Source: Ruegeria sp. YS9 (GTDB lineage Bacteria > Pseudomonadota > Alphaproteobacteria > Rhodobacterales > Rhodobacteraceae). Taken from it: a stretch of 64,000 nt of DNA. The position numbers and the translations under genes are program-made. The stretch lies in contig NZ_CP102409.1 of NCBI RefSeq assembly GCF_024628725.1, positions 901,001 through 965,000 on the forward strand, in the 5' to 3' direction. A model generated the notes under the pieces. It was not told the origin of the DNA, did not search any database, and worked only from the letters and a program-made list of their open reading frames with translations. The first letter of the stretch is position 1. Every line of letters starts with the position of its first letter. Shown here one piece after another: positions 25,139 to 33,910 of the stretch.

Positions 25139-25876
25139 ATGGATCGACACGACTTCAAAAAGACCTTTGGCGCAACTGGTCCTGTCATTCTTCCTGTCAT
25201 TCATGTGCTTGACAGCGAACAGGCCGAGCGGAACATCAAAGCAGCCATTGCTGGCGGGTGTCCGGGGGTTTTTCTGATCAACCACGACTTCGAGAAAGAG
25301 AAACTGGTCCCGATCATCAAGGAGATGCGGCAGGCGTTCCCGGACATTTGGCTCGGGGTGAATTTTCTGGCGGTCACCGGCAAGTTTGCCTTCCCAATTC
25401 TGGGAGAGATGCAAGCTGAAGGGTGCAAGGTCGATGGTTACTGGGCCGATGACGCACGTATGGATGAACGCCGTGCGGAAGATGATCAGCCCGAAGCAGA
25501 TGAGATCGCGGCCATCCGCGAAGGAAGCGGTTGGACCGGGCTTTATATCGGCGGCACCGCATTCAAAAAGCAGCGCGACGTTGATCCAGCACAGTATGGC
25601 AAAAGCGCGCGCATCGCGACGCACTACATGGACGTCGTTGTGACCTCCGGCGTGGCGACTGGCCACGCAGCCGATGTTGGCAAGATCGACACGTTTCGCG
25701 CGCATTGCGGCGACACGGCACTTGGCCTTGCATCCGGCATCACACCTGAAAACGCAGCGCAATATGCAGATGCGGTTGATCTTTTCATGGTCGCGACCGG
25801 CATCAATTTTGACGGCGATTTCTACAATATTGATCCTGAGCGCCTGAAGCGGCTCATGGACCTCACACAGACATAA
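25139..25876 (+). CDS. BtpA/SgcQ-like TIM-barrel protein
   Basis: 245 residues from ATG 25139 (MDRHDFKKTFG). The strand-end motifs follow the BtpA/SgcQ pattern: PVIHVLDSEQAERNIKAAIA, PGVFLINHDFEKEKL, IWLGVNFLAVTGKFAF, VDGYWADDARMDE, GLYIGGTAFKKQ, VVVTSGVATGHAADVGKID, LGLASGITPENAAQYADAVD. The late GVATG and ASGITPEN motifs form a typical phosphate-binding site. Members of this family have poorly defined activities, often in nucleoside or sugar-phosphate catabolism. It starts an operon with a phosphoribosyltransferase (12-base gap) and a PRPP synthetase, so its substrate may be a phosphoribosylated compound. Confidence 0.75.
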   Translation: MDRHDFKKTFGATGPVILPVIHVLDSEQAERNIKAAIAGGCPGVFLINHDFEKEKLVPIIKEMRQAFPDIWLGVNFLAVTGKFAFPILGEMQAEGCKVDGYWADDARMDERRAEDDQPEADEIAAIREGSGWTGLYIGGTAFKKQRDVDPAQYGKSARIATHYMDVVVTSGVATGHAADVGKIDTFRAHCGDTALGLASGITPENAAQYADAVDLFMVATGINFDGDFYNIDPERLKRLMDLTQT

Positions 25877-25888
25877 GGGAGAGAAAAG

Positions 25889-26509
25889 ATGGCTCAAGAC
25901 AAAGGACCCAGAGACGACCGTTGGTACTTCTCGCTGATGGCCCCGAACACCAAAGGCGACAAGTTTGCATGGCTTGACCCGACCTCAATCTACATCAACG
26001 GCAAGGCGTATCATGATCTGCTGGATGATCTGGTGGCTGATCTAGATGCCGATGAGATTGACGTCGTCGCGGGCCTTGATGCGATGGGCTTTGTTCTGGC
26101 GGCGGGCATCGCGGCCCGTATCGGGAAGGGGTTTCTGCCCATTCGCAAACCCGGAAAGCTCTGTGTGGATACAGACAGCGCGTCTATGACCAACTACTCC
26201 GGTCAAACCCAGTCGATGGAAATGCGCACGCCCGCCTTTGCACCCGGAACGCGGGTTTTGCTGGTGGATCAGTGGGTTGAAACCGGCGGCACGATGCATG
26301 GTGCTGTCCAGCTGGTTGAACAGCAGAAGGGCAAAGTTGCGGGCATGGTGGCGATTGTCATGGAAGAGAATGACAATACGAAGTCCTATCGCGAAAAGTA
26401 CAAGGTCGTCACCGCGATCCAGCCCGGCACCGAATGGCAGCGCCAGGCCAATGCGCAGTATCTGGAAAGCTTCAAGACCTACAAACCCGAGATGGCGTTC
26501 CCGGTCTAA
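25889..26509 (+). CDS. Type I phosphoribosyltransferase (adenine-phosphoribosyltransferase-like)
   Basis: 206 residues. The PRPP-binding loop is RVLLVDQWVETGGTMHGA (residues 116-133), with the usual DD replaced by DQ. The earlier EIDVVAGLDAMGFVLAAGIA and KGFLPIRKPGKL regions match the APRT-type core and flexible loop. It transfers 5-phosphoribose from PRPP to a nitrogenous base or runs in reverse; the base is unknown. The next gene makes PRPP, which suggests a dedicated supply. The tail (NAQYLESFKTYKPEMAFPV) differs from housekeeping APRT. Confidence 0.82.
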   Translation: MAQDKGPRDDRWYFSLMAPNTKGDKFAWLDPTSIYINGKAYHDLLDDLVADLDADEIDVVAGLDAMGFVLAAGIAARIGKGFLPIRKPGKLCVDTDSASMTNYSGQTQSMEMRTPAFAPGTRVLLVDQWVETGGTMHGAVQLVEQQKGKVAGMVAIVMEENDNTKSYREKYKVVTAIQPGTEWQRQANAQYLESFKTYKPEMAFPV

Positions 26510-26561
26510 GGCCTGAACCCGGCGCACATCCAATCAAACTCTGACCAGAGGGGCTCGACAG

Positions 26562-27494
26562 ATGAAATTGATCTGTGGAAACAGTAACCGTCCGCTTGCT
26601 GAAGCGATTGCCGCGCATATGCGTGTCCCTCTGGCTGAGTGTAACGTGCGTCGGTTTGCCGACGAAGAAGTCTTTGTCGAGATACAGGAAAACGTGCGCG
26701 GCGATGACGTCTATGTCATCCAATCAACGTCCTATCCAGCCAACGACAACCTGATGGAGCTGCTGGTGTTGATCGACGCGCTGCGCCGATCCTCTGCCGG
26801 GCGGATCACCGCCGTGATCCCCTATTTCGGCTATGCCCGTCAGGACCGCAAATCAGCCCCGCGCACGCCGATCACGGCAAAGCTTGTGGCGAACATGATC
26901 ACGCAGGCGGGCGCGCATCGGGTGCTAACTATGGATCTGCATGCAGGGCAAATTCAGGGGTTCTTCGACATTCCCACCGACAATCTTTACGCGGTGCCCG
27001 AAATCGTGCGGGATATCGAAAAGCAAAAGGACCGCGACAATGTGATGGTCGTATCCCCGGACGTAGGCGGTGTAGTGCGCGCACGCGCTTTGGCGAAACG
27101 TCTCTCGACTGGCCTCGCAATTGTAGACAAGCGCCGCGACAAGCCCGGCTCGTCTGAAGTCATGAACATAATCGGGGACGTCTCTGGCAAGTCCTGCATG
27201 TTGGTCGATGACATTATCGACTCTGGCGGTACGCTCTGTAATGCCGCGACGGCGCTGCTCGAAAATGGCGCGGCGGAAGTTTCTGCTTACATCACCCATG
27301 GGGTCCTGTCCGGCAAGGCTGTCGACAGGATCAATGCATCTGATCTGACGTCCCTGGTCATCACCGACACAATTTGCGCTACCGAAGCGGTCACCGCATC
27401 ATCGAAAATTCGCGAGATTTCGATTGCGCCAATGTTCGCCAAGGCGATCACACGGATCGCGAATGGAGAGTCCGTCAGCGTCTTGTTCGAATAG
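26562..27494 (+). CDS. prs: Ribose-phosphate pyrophosphokinase (PRPP synthetase), probable second copy
   Basis: 310 residues, the full family length. Motifs: [74 protein letters not shown], and the PRPP loop [19 protein letters not shown]. It makes PRPP from ribose-5-phosphate and ATP. A housekeeping prs normally exists elsewhere in Rhodobacteraceae, so this one, clustered with a phosphoribosyltransferase and a TIM barrel, is probably pathway-specific. It lies 52 bases downstream of the transferase gene. Confidence 0.92.
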   Translation: MKLICGNSNRPLAEAIAAHMRVPLAECNVRRFADEEVFVEIQENVRGDDVYVIQSTSYPANDNLMELLVLIDALRRSSAGRITAVIPYFGYARQDRKSAPRTPITAKLVANMITQAGAHRVLTMDLHAGQIQGFFDIPTDNLYAVPEIVRDIEKQKDRDNVMVVSPDVGGVVRARALAKRLSTGLAIVDKRRDKPGSSEVMNIIGDVSGKSCMLVDDIIDSGGTLCNAATALLENGAAEVSAYITHGVLSGKAVDRINASDLTSLVITDTICATEAVTASSKIREISIAPMFAKAITRIANGESVSVLFE

Positions 27495-27567
27495 AGGGTG
27501 ATCATACGATTTGCATAAAGCAACTTTATCGTTGTTCGCTACACATTTTCAGCGCTAATGTTCTCGT

Positions 27568-28452
27568 ATGGGCGCGGTCAACCTTTCAACAGAGCTCCTC
27601 AGAGCTTTCATCACTGTCATTGAGGTGGCAAGTTTCACGCGCGCGGCCGAGATACTTGGTCGGACGCAACCTGCCATCAGCCTGCAAGTGAAGCGCTTGG
27701 AAGAAGCGGTTGGCTATCCGCTCATTGCGCGGAAGGGCAAAGAGATATCGCTCACGGAGCGGGGGGAGGCTCTGGCCATACATGCGCGCCAGATTCTGCG
27801 CCTGAACGATCTGGCAATGGCGGAGTTTGAGCAGCGTGATCCCGCAGCAAGATTGCGGGTGGGGTTGCCTGTGGACTATGCGGTCAACACCCTGCAAGCC
27901 TGTTTGACGGACGTTGTCCGACAATTCCCCGATACACAGATCGAAATTCGATGTGATCTGTCCAAGCATCTGCTGGCGGCCATGCGGAGCAACGAAATCG
28001 ATATCGCCGTGGCATTGTTCGACGGGGACGACCAGCAGTTCCTATTCCGCAACTGGAAAGAACAACCAACCTGGGTTGGCGCCAACGGGTTCGAGATCCC
28101 GGAACATGCTGACATCCCCCTTGTCGCGCACCCCTTTGGTTGTGTGTACCGCGACCGTATGGCTACCGCTTTGAAGTTGGTGGGAAAAAGCTGGCGCATC
28201 GCTTACTCCAGTCCCGGCATTGGTGGCGTTCAACGCGCGGTCCAGGATGGCCTTGGCCTTTCGTGCCTGACTGCTCCGACGGTCCAAAGCGGCATGCGCA
28301 CTTTTTCTGAACAAGACGGCCTGCCGGTTCTTGCCCCTTTGCACATCGGGCTTTTCGCACGACAGGCTCAGTTGGGTGCGGGCGGATACGCGGCCATGGA
28401 TGCCATGATCAACACCTTGGAGCAACGCTCATCGAGCGCTATTGACGCATAA
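27568..28452 (+). CDS. LysR-family transcriptional regulator
   Basis: 294 residues. The N-terminal winged helix is LLRAFITVIEVASFTRAAEI followed by LGRTQPAISLQVKRLEEAVG, the LysR signature, then the substrate-binding domain (RLRVGLPVDYAVNTLQACLT onward). It lies between the PRPP operon and the ABC transporter genes and is likely a regulator of one or both. The ligand is unknown. Confidence 0.92.
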   Translation: MGAVNLSTELLRAFITVIEVASFTRAAEILGRTQPAISLQVKRLEEAVGYPLIARKGKEISLTERGEALAIHARQILRLNDLAMAEFEQRDPAARLRVGLPVDYAVNTLQACLTDVVRQFPDTQIEIRCDLSKHLLAAMRSNEIDIAVALFDGDDQQFLFRNWKEQPTWVGANGFEIPEHADIPLVAHPFGCVYRDRMATALKLVGKSWRIAYSSPGIGGVQRAVQDGLGLSCLTAPTVQSGMRTFSEQDGLPVLAPLHIGLFARQAQLGAGGYAAMDAMINTLEQRSSSAIDA

Positions 28453-28599
28453 CTGCTCATTATGAAGGCATATCAACGATAAATTTCCTAAAAGTCTCAT
28501 TTTACCATACCATTCTACAAAAATCAGACTGAACACTATGGTTCGGCGAAAAATCAAATGCTCTTTTGCTGGGAAAGAGTGACCAACCGGGAGACACAA

Positions 28600-29739
28600 A
28601 TGTACAGACCAACCGTAACTTCATCACTATTGGGCTTGAACCGCCGCCAACTGCTGAAAGCTGGCGGCGCAGCCGTTCTGACAACACCATTTGTCAGCCG
28701 CGCCTGGGCGGCAACGACCGAAATCAACATGCTTGCGTGGTACGGCCATGGAGAGGCTGATGTGGTTGCGGAGTATGAGGCTGCAAACAACGTGAAGTTC
28801 GTGCCAAAGTATTATGCTGGTGGCGACAACATGCTGGCGCTGATCGCCCAATCCCCTCCGGGCACTTACGATCTGATCCTGTCTGACGCAGAATTCGTGC
28901 AGCAGCTGAACGCAGCTGGCTACATCGAAGAAATGAACCCGGCAGATTATCCGCTGGATGACATGCTGCACGAAGACTTCTCGCAGTTCCCCGGCCACTG
29001 GGCGGACGGCAAGATGTATTCCATGATCCTGCGCGGGGGGCACTTGGGTGTTTCCTACAACAAGAACTCCGTGACAGCGAAAGAAGCGGAAAGCTATTCC
29101 TGCTTCTGGAAGCCGGAGCTTCAGGGCAAAGTGGGCCATTTTGACTGGCACCTGCCGACCCTAGGTCAGATGAGCCTTTATGATGGGAATGGCGCTGACC
29201 TTTGGAACCTGAACGACGATCAGTGGTCCAAGGTTCAGGAGACCACCATGAGCCTGCGCTCGCAGGTTGGCGGCTTCTTTGACTATGGCGGCACGTTCAA
29301 TGGCCTGAAAAACGGCGAGATGCAGGCGATGGTTGGCATCGGTGACTGGATCACCGGCGTTCTAGAAAAAGACGGCGCGCCTGTCGCGTCCGTGATCCCG
29401 AAGGAAGGCGGCATTCAGTTCACTGAAAGCTATTCCATCGGCAAGGGCAGCGAAAAGGCCGAAGAGGCCAAGAAGTTCATCCAGTACATGATGTCCCCTG
29501 CAGGTCAGGTGAAATCTGCACAGATGGCGGCCTATCCCGGCTTCTGCGTGACCAAGGCTGGCCGCGCCGCCCTGATCGAGGCTGACATGGCGGAAGCCAA
29601 GCGGTCGCACCAGGTCGATGGTGATCCGCAAGATCCGATCGCACTGATCAAGGAAGGCCGGGTCCATTACCGCGACATTCCTCAGCAGCAGACGCTGGAG
29701 GACTGGAACGACTTCTGGTCCGAGTACAAGAGCGCCTGA
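28600..29739 (+). CDS. ABC transporter substrate-binding protein (spermidine/putrescine PotD type, Tat-exported)
   Basis: 379 residues. The N terminus has a twin-arginine signal (LNRRQLLKAGGAAVLTTPFV, cleavage near AWAA). The body follows the PotD/PotF fold: INMLAWYGHGEADVVAEYEA, YDLILSDAEFVQQLNAAGYI, GHLGVSYNKNSVTAKEAESY. It binds a small cationic compound in the periplasm and delivers it to the adjacent permease pair. A GGGAG ribosome site is 8 bases before ATG 28600. Genes downstream (creatinase, deaminase) suggest creatinine, creatine or a related guanidino compound rather than polyamine; this is inference. Confidence 0.9.
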   Translation: MYRPTVTSSLLGLNRRQLLKAGGAAVLTTPFVSRAWAATTEINMLAWYGHGEADVVAEYEAANNVKFVPKYYAGGDNMLALIAQSPPGTYDLILSDAEFVQQLNAAGYIEEMNPADYPLDDMLHEDFSQFPGHWADGKMYSMILRGGHLGVSYNKNSVTAKEAESYSCFWKPELQGKVGHFDWHLPTLGQMSLYDGNGADLWNLNDDQWSKVQETTMSLRSQVGGFFDYGGTFNGLKNGEMQAMVGIGDWITGVLEKDGAPVASVIPKEGGIQFTESYSIGKGSEKAEEAKKFIQYMMSPAGQVKSAQMAAYPGFCVTKAGRAALIEADMAEAKRSHQVDGDPQDPIALIKEGRVHYRDIPQQQTLEDWNDFWSEYKSA

Positions 29740-29759
29740 TCTAGGGCCCAAAGAACCAA

Positions 29760-29795
29760 AAAAGGGCGGCCAACAGGTCGCCCCTTTTTCCCTTA
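29760..29795 (+). terminator. Terminator-like hairpin inside the ABC transporter operon
   Basis: GGGCGGCC (29,764-29,771) pairs with GGTCGCCC (29,776-29,783) around a four-base loop, flanked by A- and T-runs. It lies between the binding-protein gene and the permeases. It probably allows partial readthrough, so that the binding protein is made in excess, as in many ABC operons. Confidence 0.75.
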
Positions 29796-29820
29796 AGACG
29801 CGAAAGCCCTGCACAGCCCC

Positions 29821-30684
29821 ATGTCTTCCAATCCTGAAAATCGCCCAAGCCTTTATGCGCTGACGTGGCGTTTGCCGATCATCTTCTGGCAGCTGATCTT
29901 CTTTGTCGGGCCGGTTCTGTTCATGGTCGCGATGTCGTTCTTCCTGGTGAAGAACTATCGCATGACCGAAGCCTTCGAGTTCGTGAACTGGTCGCGGATG
30001 CTGACGCGCGGGTTCTTCTGGGACAGCTATTGGTACACGATAGGCATCGCCACACTGTCCACCGTCTGCGCGATGTGTATCGCCTTTCCGGCAGCCTTTG
30101 CATTGGCCTTCCGCGCTTCTGAAAGCACGCGACGCTGGGCGATCTTTCTGCTGATCATTCCGTTTTTCACCAGCTATCTGGTGCGCACATTTTCATGGTT
30201 CGTGATTCTGTCCGAAAGTGGCGTGGTAAATGCCGTGCTGGGCTACATCGGCCTTGGCCCCTACACCATGCTGAACACCAACTTCGGCACGCTGGTGGGC
30301 TACATGACTCTGACCCTGCCGCTGGTGGTCATACTGCAAACCGTCACGATGGCCAATATCGACAAAAACCTGATTGAGGCGGCGCGCAACCTTGGCTGTT
30401 CGCCCCTGCGCACGATCTGGCAGGTGATCATTCCACTGTCCAAGACCGGGCTGATCATCGCGGCGATCTTCTGCTTTATTCTGTCCTTTGGTGACTTTGT
30501 GGCACCCTTCTATCTGGGCGGATCGCAGGAACCGACCCTGCCAATCCTGATCCTCGATACCACCAAGTCCGGCCAGCAATGGCCGCGCGCAGCCGTTGTC
30601 GCGATCATGATGATGGTTACGCTCTTTGCCATCGCCTTCACCGGCATTGCTTTGGCCTATCGCAAGGGGAAGGGCGCAAAATGA
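29821..30684 (+). CDS. ABC transporter permease (PotB-like)
   Basis: 287 residues with six membrane segments. The EAA loop is NLIEAARNLGCSPLRTIWQV followed by IIPLSKTGLI, which docks on the ATPase. N-terminal IIFWQLIFFVGPVLFMVAMS is typical of the PotB half of polyamine-type importers. It pairs with the next permease, overlapping its start by 4 bases. Confidence 0.92.
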   Translation: MSSNPENRPSLYALTWRLPIIFWQLIFFVGPVLFMVAMSFFLVKNYRMTEAFEFVNWSRMLTRGFFWDSYWYTIGIATLSTVCAMCIAFPAAFALAFRASESTRRWAIFLLIIPFFTSYLVRTFSWFVILSESGVVNAVLGYIGLGPYTMLNTNFGTLVGYMTLTLPLVVILQTVTMANIDKNLIEAARNLGCSPLRTIWQVIIPLSKTGLIIAAIFCFILSFGDFVAPFYLGGSQEPTLPILILDTTKSGQQWPRAAVVAIMMMVTLFAIAFTGIALAYRKGKGAK

Positions 30685-31481
30685 AACAGAGCCGATCCCT
30701 CAACTTTATCCTTGGCATCTATGTCGTCCTGATCTTCGCCTTCGTATTTGCGCCCATCATCTTCAGCATGATCTTTTCCTTCAACTCGCAGCGCTTCCCG
30801 ACGATCCCGTTGGGTGAGTTTTCGACCGAATGGTACGCTAAGGTCCTGGCCGATCCGGACATCTGGAAAGCCGCGCGCAACAGCCTGATCGTCTCCTGCT
30901 CAACGGCTGTGATCGCGACATTCCTAGGCTTTTGCACGGCCTATTCCGACTTCCGGTACAACTTCCGATTCAAAGGCCCGTACCTTGCGCTGATCCTGCT
31001 GCCGCCCACGATTCCGCTGATCATCATGGCGCTGGCCATGCTTGCGTGGCTGTCCAAGATCGGGATGTCCGGGCAGCTTTATTCGATCATCATTGCGCAC
31101 AGCGTGCTGACAGCACCTTTTGCCATGGCTGTGATCCGCCTGCGGCTGAACCAAATGGACCCGGACCTCGAATCCGCTGCATGGAACCTGGGCGGATCGG
31201 AATGGCAGACCATGCGGCATGTGATCGTGCCGTTCTGCAAGCCTGCCATTTTTTCAAGCCTGTTCCTGACGGCCGCTGTCTCCTTCGACGAATTTGCTGT
31301 GTCATGGTTTGTCTCTGGCCTGAATTCTACGTTGCCCGTGGTCGTTCTCGAAATCGTTCAGGGCAATATTGACCCGCAGGTCAACGCCATCGGGACATTC
31401 GTCTTCCTCACATCAATGACGCTGGTTGTGCTGGCACAGCTCTTCTTCGCCAGCCGCCAAATCAAGGGCCTGCACGCATGA
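30681..31481 (+). CDS. ABC transporter permease (PotC-like)
   Basis: 266 residues from ATG 30681 (MKQSRSLNFILGIYVVLIFA). Six membrane segments and an EAA loop DLESAAWNLGGSEWQTMRHV. PotC-type second permease subunit. It overlaps both neighbours by 4 bases (ATGA), so permeases and ATPase are cotranslated. Confidence 0.92.
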   Translation: MKQSRSLNFILGIYVVLIFAFVFAPIIFSMIFSFNSQRFPTIPLGEFSTEWYAKVLADPDIWKAARNSLIVSCSTAVIATFLGFCTAYSDFRYNFRFKGPYLALILLPPTIPLIIMALAMLAWLSKIGMSGQLYSIIIAHSVLTAPFAMAVIRLRLNQMDPDLESAAWNLGGSEWQTMRHVIVPFCKPAIFSSLFLTAAVSFDEFAVSWFVSGLNSTLPVVVLEIVQGNIDPQVNAIGTFVFLTSMTLVVLAQLFFASRQIKGLHA

Positions 31482-32563
31482 GCAAACCGCTGGTTGTCTT
31501 TGACAAAGTACAAAAGCACTTCGGCAATTTCGTTGCAGTTAAAGAACTGGATTTCGAAATCCGCGAAGGTGAGTTCCTCGCAATCATGGGGCCATCCGGC
31601 TGCGGCAAGACCACAACTTTGCGCATGTTGGCCGGCCTCGAAGCGCCGACGCACGGCGAGATTCGCCTAAATGATCGAGTGATGAATGACGTTGCCCCGC
31701 ACGAGCGCGACACGCCTTTGGTTTGGCAGTCACTCGCGCTCTTCCCATTCCTGACGGCGCGCGAAAACGTCGAATTTGGTCTCAAGATGCGTGGCGTTGA
31801 CAAGGCGGAACGCAAAGAGCGTGCGATAAAGTGGCTCGACAAAATGGGGATCCTCGAATTTGAGAACCGCCATATTTCGACCTTGTCAGGTGGCCAGAAG
31901 CAACGTGTTGCACTGGCTCGTTCGCTGGTGATGGAGCCACAGATCCTGCTCTTGGACGAACCATTGTCAGCTCTGGATGCTCATTTGGTAATTCGCATGC
32001 AGGCCGTCCTCACGGACCTTCAGCGCGAGTTGGGGATTACCTTTGTCTACGTGACCCACTCCCAGTCCGAGGCCTTTGCGATGGCCGACCGCGTCATCAT
32101 CATGGGCAAAGGCGAGATTGGTCAGATCGGCACGCCCAAGGAAATCTACCGCGCCCCTGCAAACCAGTTCGTCGCCGAGTTTGTGGGCCGCAACAATATT
32201 CTGGCAGGCAAAGTCAAATCTGTTGACGGCGGTACGGCGCGCATCACAACCACCTCTGGCGAATTCACAGTACCCACGAACGAGGTGCAGCTGGTCGAAG
32301 ACCACAACGCCAGCTTCGTGATCTCCGCCGATCTGGTGCACATCGCATCAGAAGAACCCGTCGGCGGGAACAAGGCGTATTGCAAGCTGATTTCTGAAGA
32401 ATTCGTCGGCTCCATGGTCACCCTGTTCCTCGAAGACGCGCAGGGCCATGAATTCAAGGTCCAGATGCAGGAACGCGAACTGTCCAAGTTCGATCTGCAC
32501 TCTGGTGATGAAATCTGGCTGTCGTGGGACACGCAAAGCGCCCACGTCCTGAACGAAAGCTGA
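31478..32563 (+). CDS. ABC transporter ATP-binding protein (PotA-like)
   Basis: 361 residues. Walker A GPSGCGKTT (about 38-46), signature LSGGQKQRVALARSL, Walker B ILLLDEPLSALD and switch His in VTHSQSEAF. A C-terminal TOBE-like regulatory domain follows from residue 245. It energises import by the two permeases. The Q-loop reads LVWQSLALFPFL, slightly unlike the usual FQxxALFP. Confidence 0.94.
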   Translation: MSKPLVVFDKVQKHFGNFVAVKELDFEIREGEFLAIMGPSGCGKTTTLRMLAGLEAPTHGEIRLNDRVMNDVAPHERDTPLVWQSLALFPFLTARENVEFGLKMRGVDKAERKERAIKWLDKMGILEFENRHISTLSGGQKQRVALARSLVMEPQILLLDEPLSALDAHLVIRMQAVLTDLQRELGITFVYVTHSQSEAFAMADRVIIMGKGEIGQIGTPKEIYRAPANQFVAEFVGRNNILAGKVKSVDGGTARITTTSGEFTVPTNEVQLVEDHNASFVISADLVHIASEEPVGGNKAYCKLISEEFVGSMVTLFLEDAQGHEFKVQMQERELSKFDLHSGDEIWLSWDTQSAHVLNES

Positions 32564-32567
32564 CGAT

Positions 32568-33461
32568 GTGATCCGCAACCCCATCCCCTGGCCCAATGGT
32601 GCCAAATGCGCCGTGGCAATTACGTTCGACATGGATGCGGACAGCCTGATCCACATCGCCAAGCCCGAAGACAGCCACGACCGGCTCTACCCCATTTCAA
32701 TGGGCCGCTATGGCCCTCTGGTCGCGCTACCCCGCATCCTCGACACCTACCGGTGTCTGGGCCTGAAGCAATCGTTCTTCATCCCCGGCTGGTGTTTGGA
32801 GACCTACCCGGATGTGGCCGAGGCGATCCTGAAAGACGGGCACGAGATCGGCCACCACGGATACTTGCACGAAGACCCTATAAAGACACGCGGGGAGCAG
32901 CGCGAGTGGTTCGAGCGCACGCTCGATGCGCATATGCGCATCTGCGGGCAAAAGCCGCGTGGTTACCGTGCACCGGTCTACAACATAACGCAGGAAGTCG
33001 TCGATCTGATGATCGAACACGGCATTCGCTATGACAGCTCAATGATGGCCGACGACATTCCGTACCGTTTGGACACGGCCAATGGATCTCTCTACGAAAT
33101 GCCTGTGCATTGGGGTACCGACGACTGGCCCCCCTTCGCGCATTACGACGAGATTGGGTACATGATGCCAGTTGCAAGCCCGTCGCACGGGCTCAGCGGT
33201 TTCTGGGAGGAATTCGAGGCGCAGTATGACGCCGGTGGTTTCTTTATGCTGATCATCCATCCTTTTCTCACAGGGAGATTGGCGCGGTGGAAGCAGGTTG
33301 AAGCATGGATTGCCAAAACGCAGGAAACCAAAGACGTCTGGTTTGCCACCCTTGACGAGATTGCCGATCATATGGACCAGTTGCAGGAGAATGGCACCTG
33401 GATGCCAAGCGTTGAACGGCTGCCCTACTACGACGGGCCAATCCTGGGGGACAAGACATGA
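32568..33461 (+). CDS. PuuE-like polysaccharide deacetylase-family hydrolase
   Basis: 297 residues, GTG start at 32568, four bases after the ATPase stop. NodB-type fold: AVAITFDMDADSL (Asp21, 23, 25), then DGHEIGHHGYLHEDP with His96, His97 and His101, then GYRAPVYNITQEV and LIIHPFLTGRLARWKQVEAW. This subgroup includes the allantoinase PuuE, which opens a hydantoin-type ring, rather than true sugar deacetylases. Next to a deaminase and creatinase, opening of a cyclic amide such as creatinine or N-methylhydantoin is plausible, but that is inference. Confidence 0.8.
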   Translation: MIRNPIPWPNGAKCAVAITFDMDADSLIHIAKPEDSHDRLYPISMGRYGPLVALPRILDTYRCLGLKQSFFIPGWCLETYPDVAEAILKDGHEIGHHGYLHEDPIKTRGEQREWFERTLDAHMRICGQKPRGYRAPVYNITQEVVDLMIEHGIRYDSSMMADDIPYRLDTANGSLYEMPVHWGTDDWPPFAHYDEIGYMMPVASPSHGLSGFWEEFEAQYDAGGFFMLIIHPFLTGRLARWKQVEAWIAKTQETKDVWFATLDEIADHMDQLQENGTWMPSVERLPYYDGPILGDKT

Positions 33462-33901
33462 ACGCTGACGACACACGCTTGCTGCGCATCGCTTACGACG
33501 AGGCCAAAGCCGGGTTTGAAGAAGGCGGGTGCCCGATAGGTTCAGTGCTGGCGCGCGGCGGCGAAGTCGTAGCCCAAGGGCGCAATCAACGTGTCCAAAA
33601 AGGCGACCCGATTGCCCATGGCGAGATGGATGCGTTGCGCAAGGCCGGCCGCCAGAAGACCTATCGCGACACGACGCTTTATACGTCGCTCAGCCCGTGC
33701 ATGATGTGCACCGGGACGATCATTCAATTCGGCATCCCGCGCGTGGTGATCGGCGAAAACACCAACTTCGGCGGGAACGAAGAGTTCCTACGCTCGAAAG
33801 GCGTTGAAGTGATAGTCGCAGATGACCCCGATTGCATTGCTCTGATGCAGCGCTTCATCGATGAAAAACCGGAGCTCTGGGCAGAGGACATCGCGGAGTA
33901 A
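33458..33901 (+). CDS. Fcy1-like zinc-dependent deaminase (cytosine or creatinine type)
   Basis: 147 residues. Zinc site HGE (His54, Glu56) and SPCMMCTGTI (Cys81, Cys84). The protein is nearly colinear with yeast cytosine deaminase Fcy1, including EGGCPIGSVL, DTTLYTSLSPC, IPRVVIGENTNFGG and the tail QRFIDEKPELWAEDIAE. Known relatives deaminate cytosine; some bacterial cytosine deaminases also act on creatinine. The genomic setting with creatinase favours creatinine or a related ring, but I cannot decide from sequence. It overlaps the PuuE-like gene as ATGA. Confidence 0.85.
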   Translation: MNADDTRLLRIAYDEAKAGFEEGGCPIGSVLARGGEVVAQGRNQRVQKGDPIAHGEMDALRKAGRQKTYRDTTLYTSLSPCMMCTGTIIQFGIPRVVIGENTNFGGNEEFLRSKGVEVIVADDPDCIALMQRFIDEKPELWAEDIAE

Positions 33902-33910
33902 TCGCGTCCT

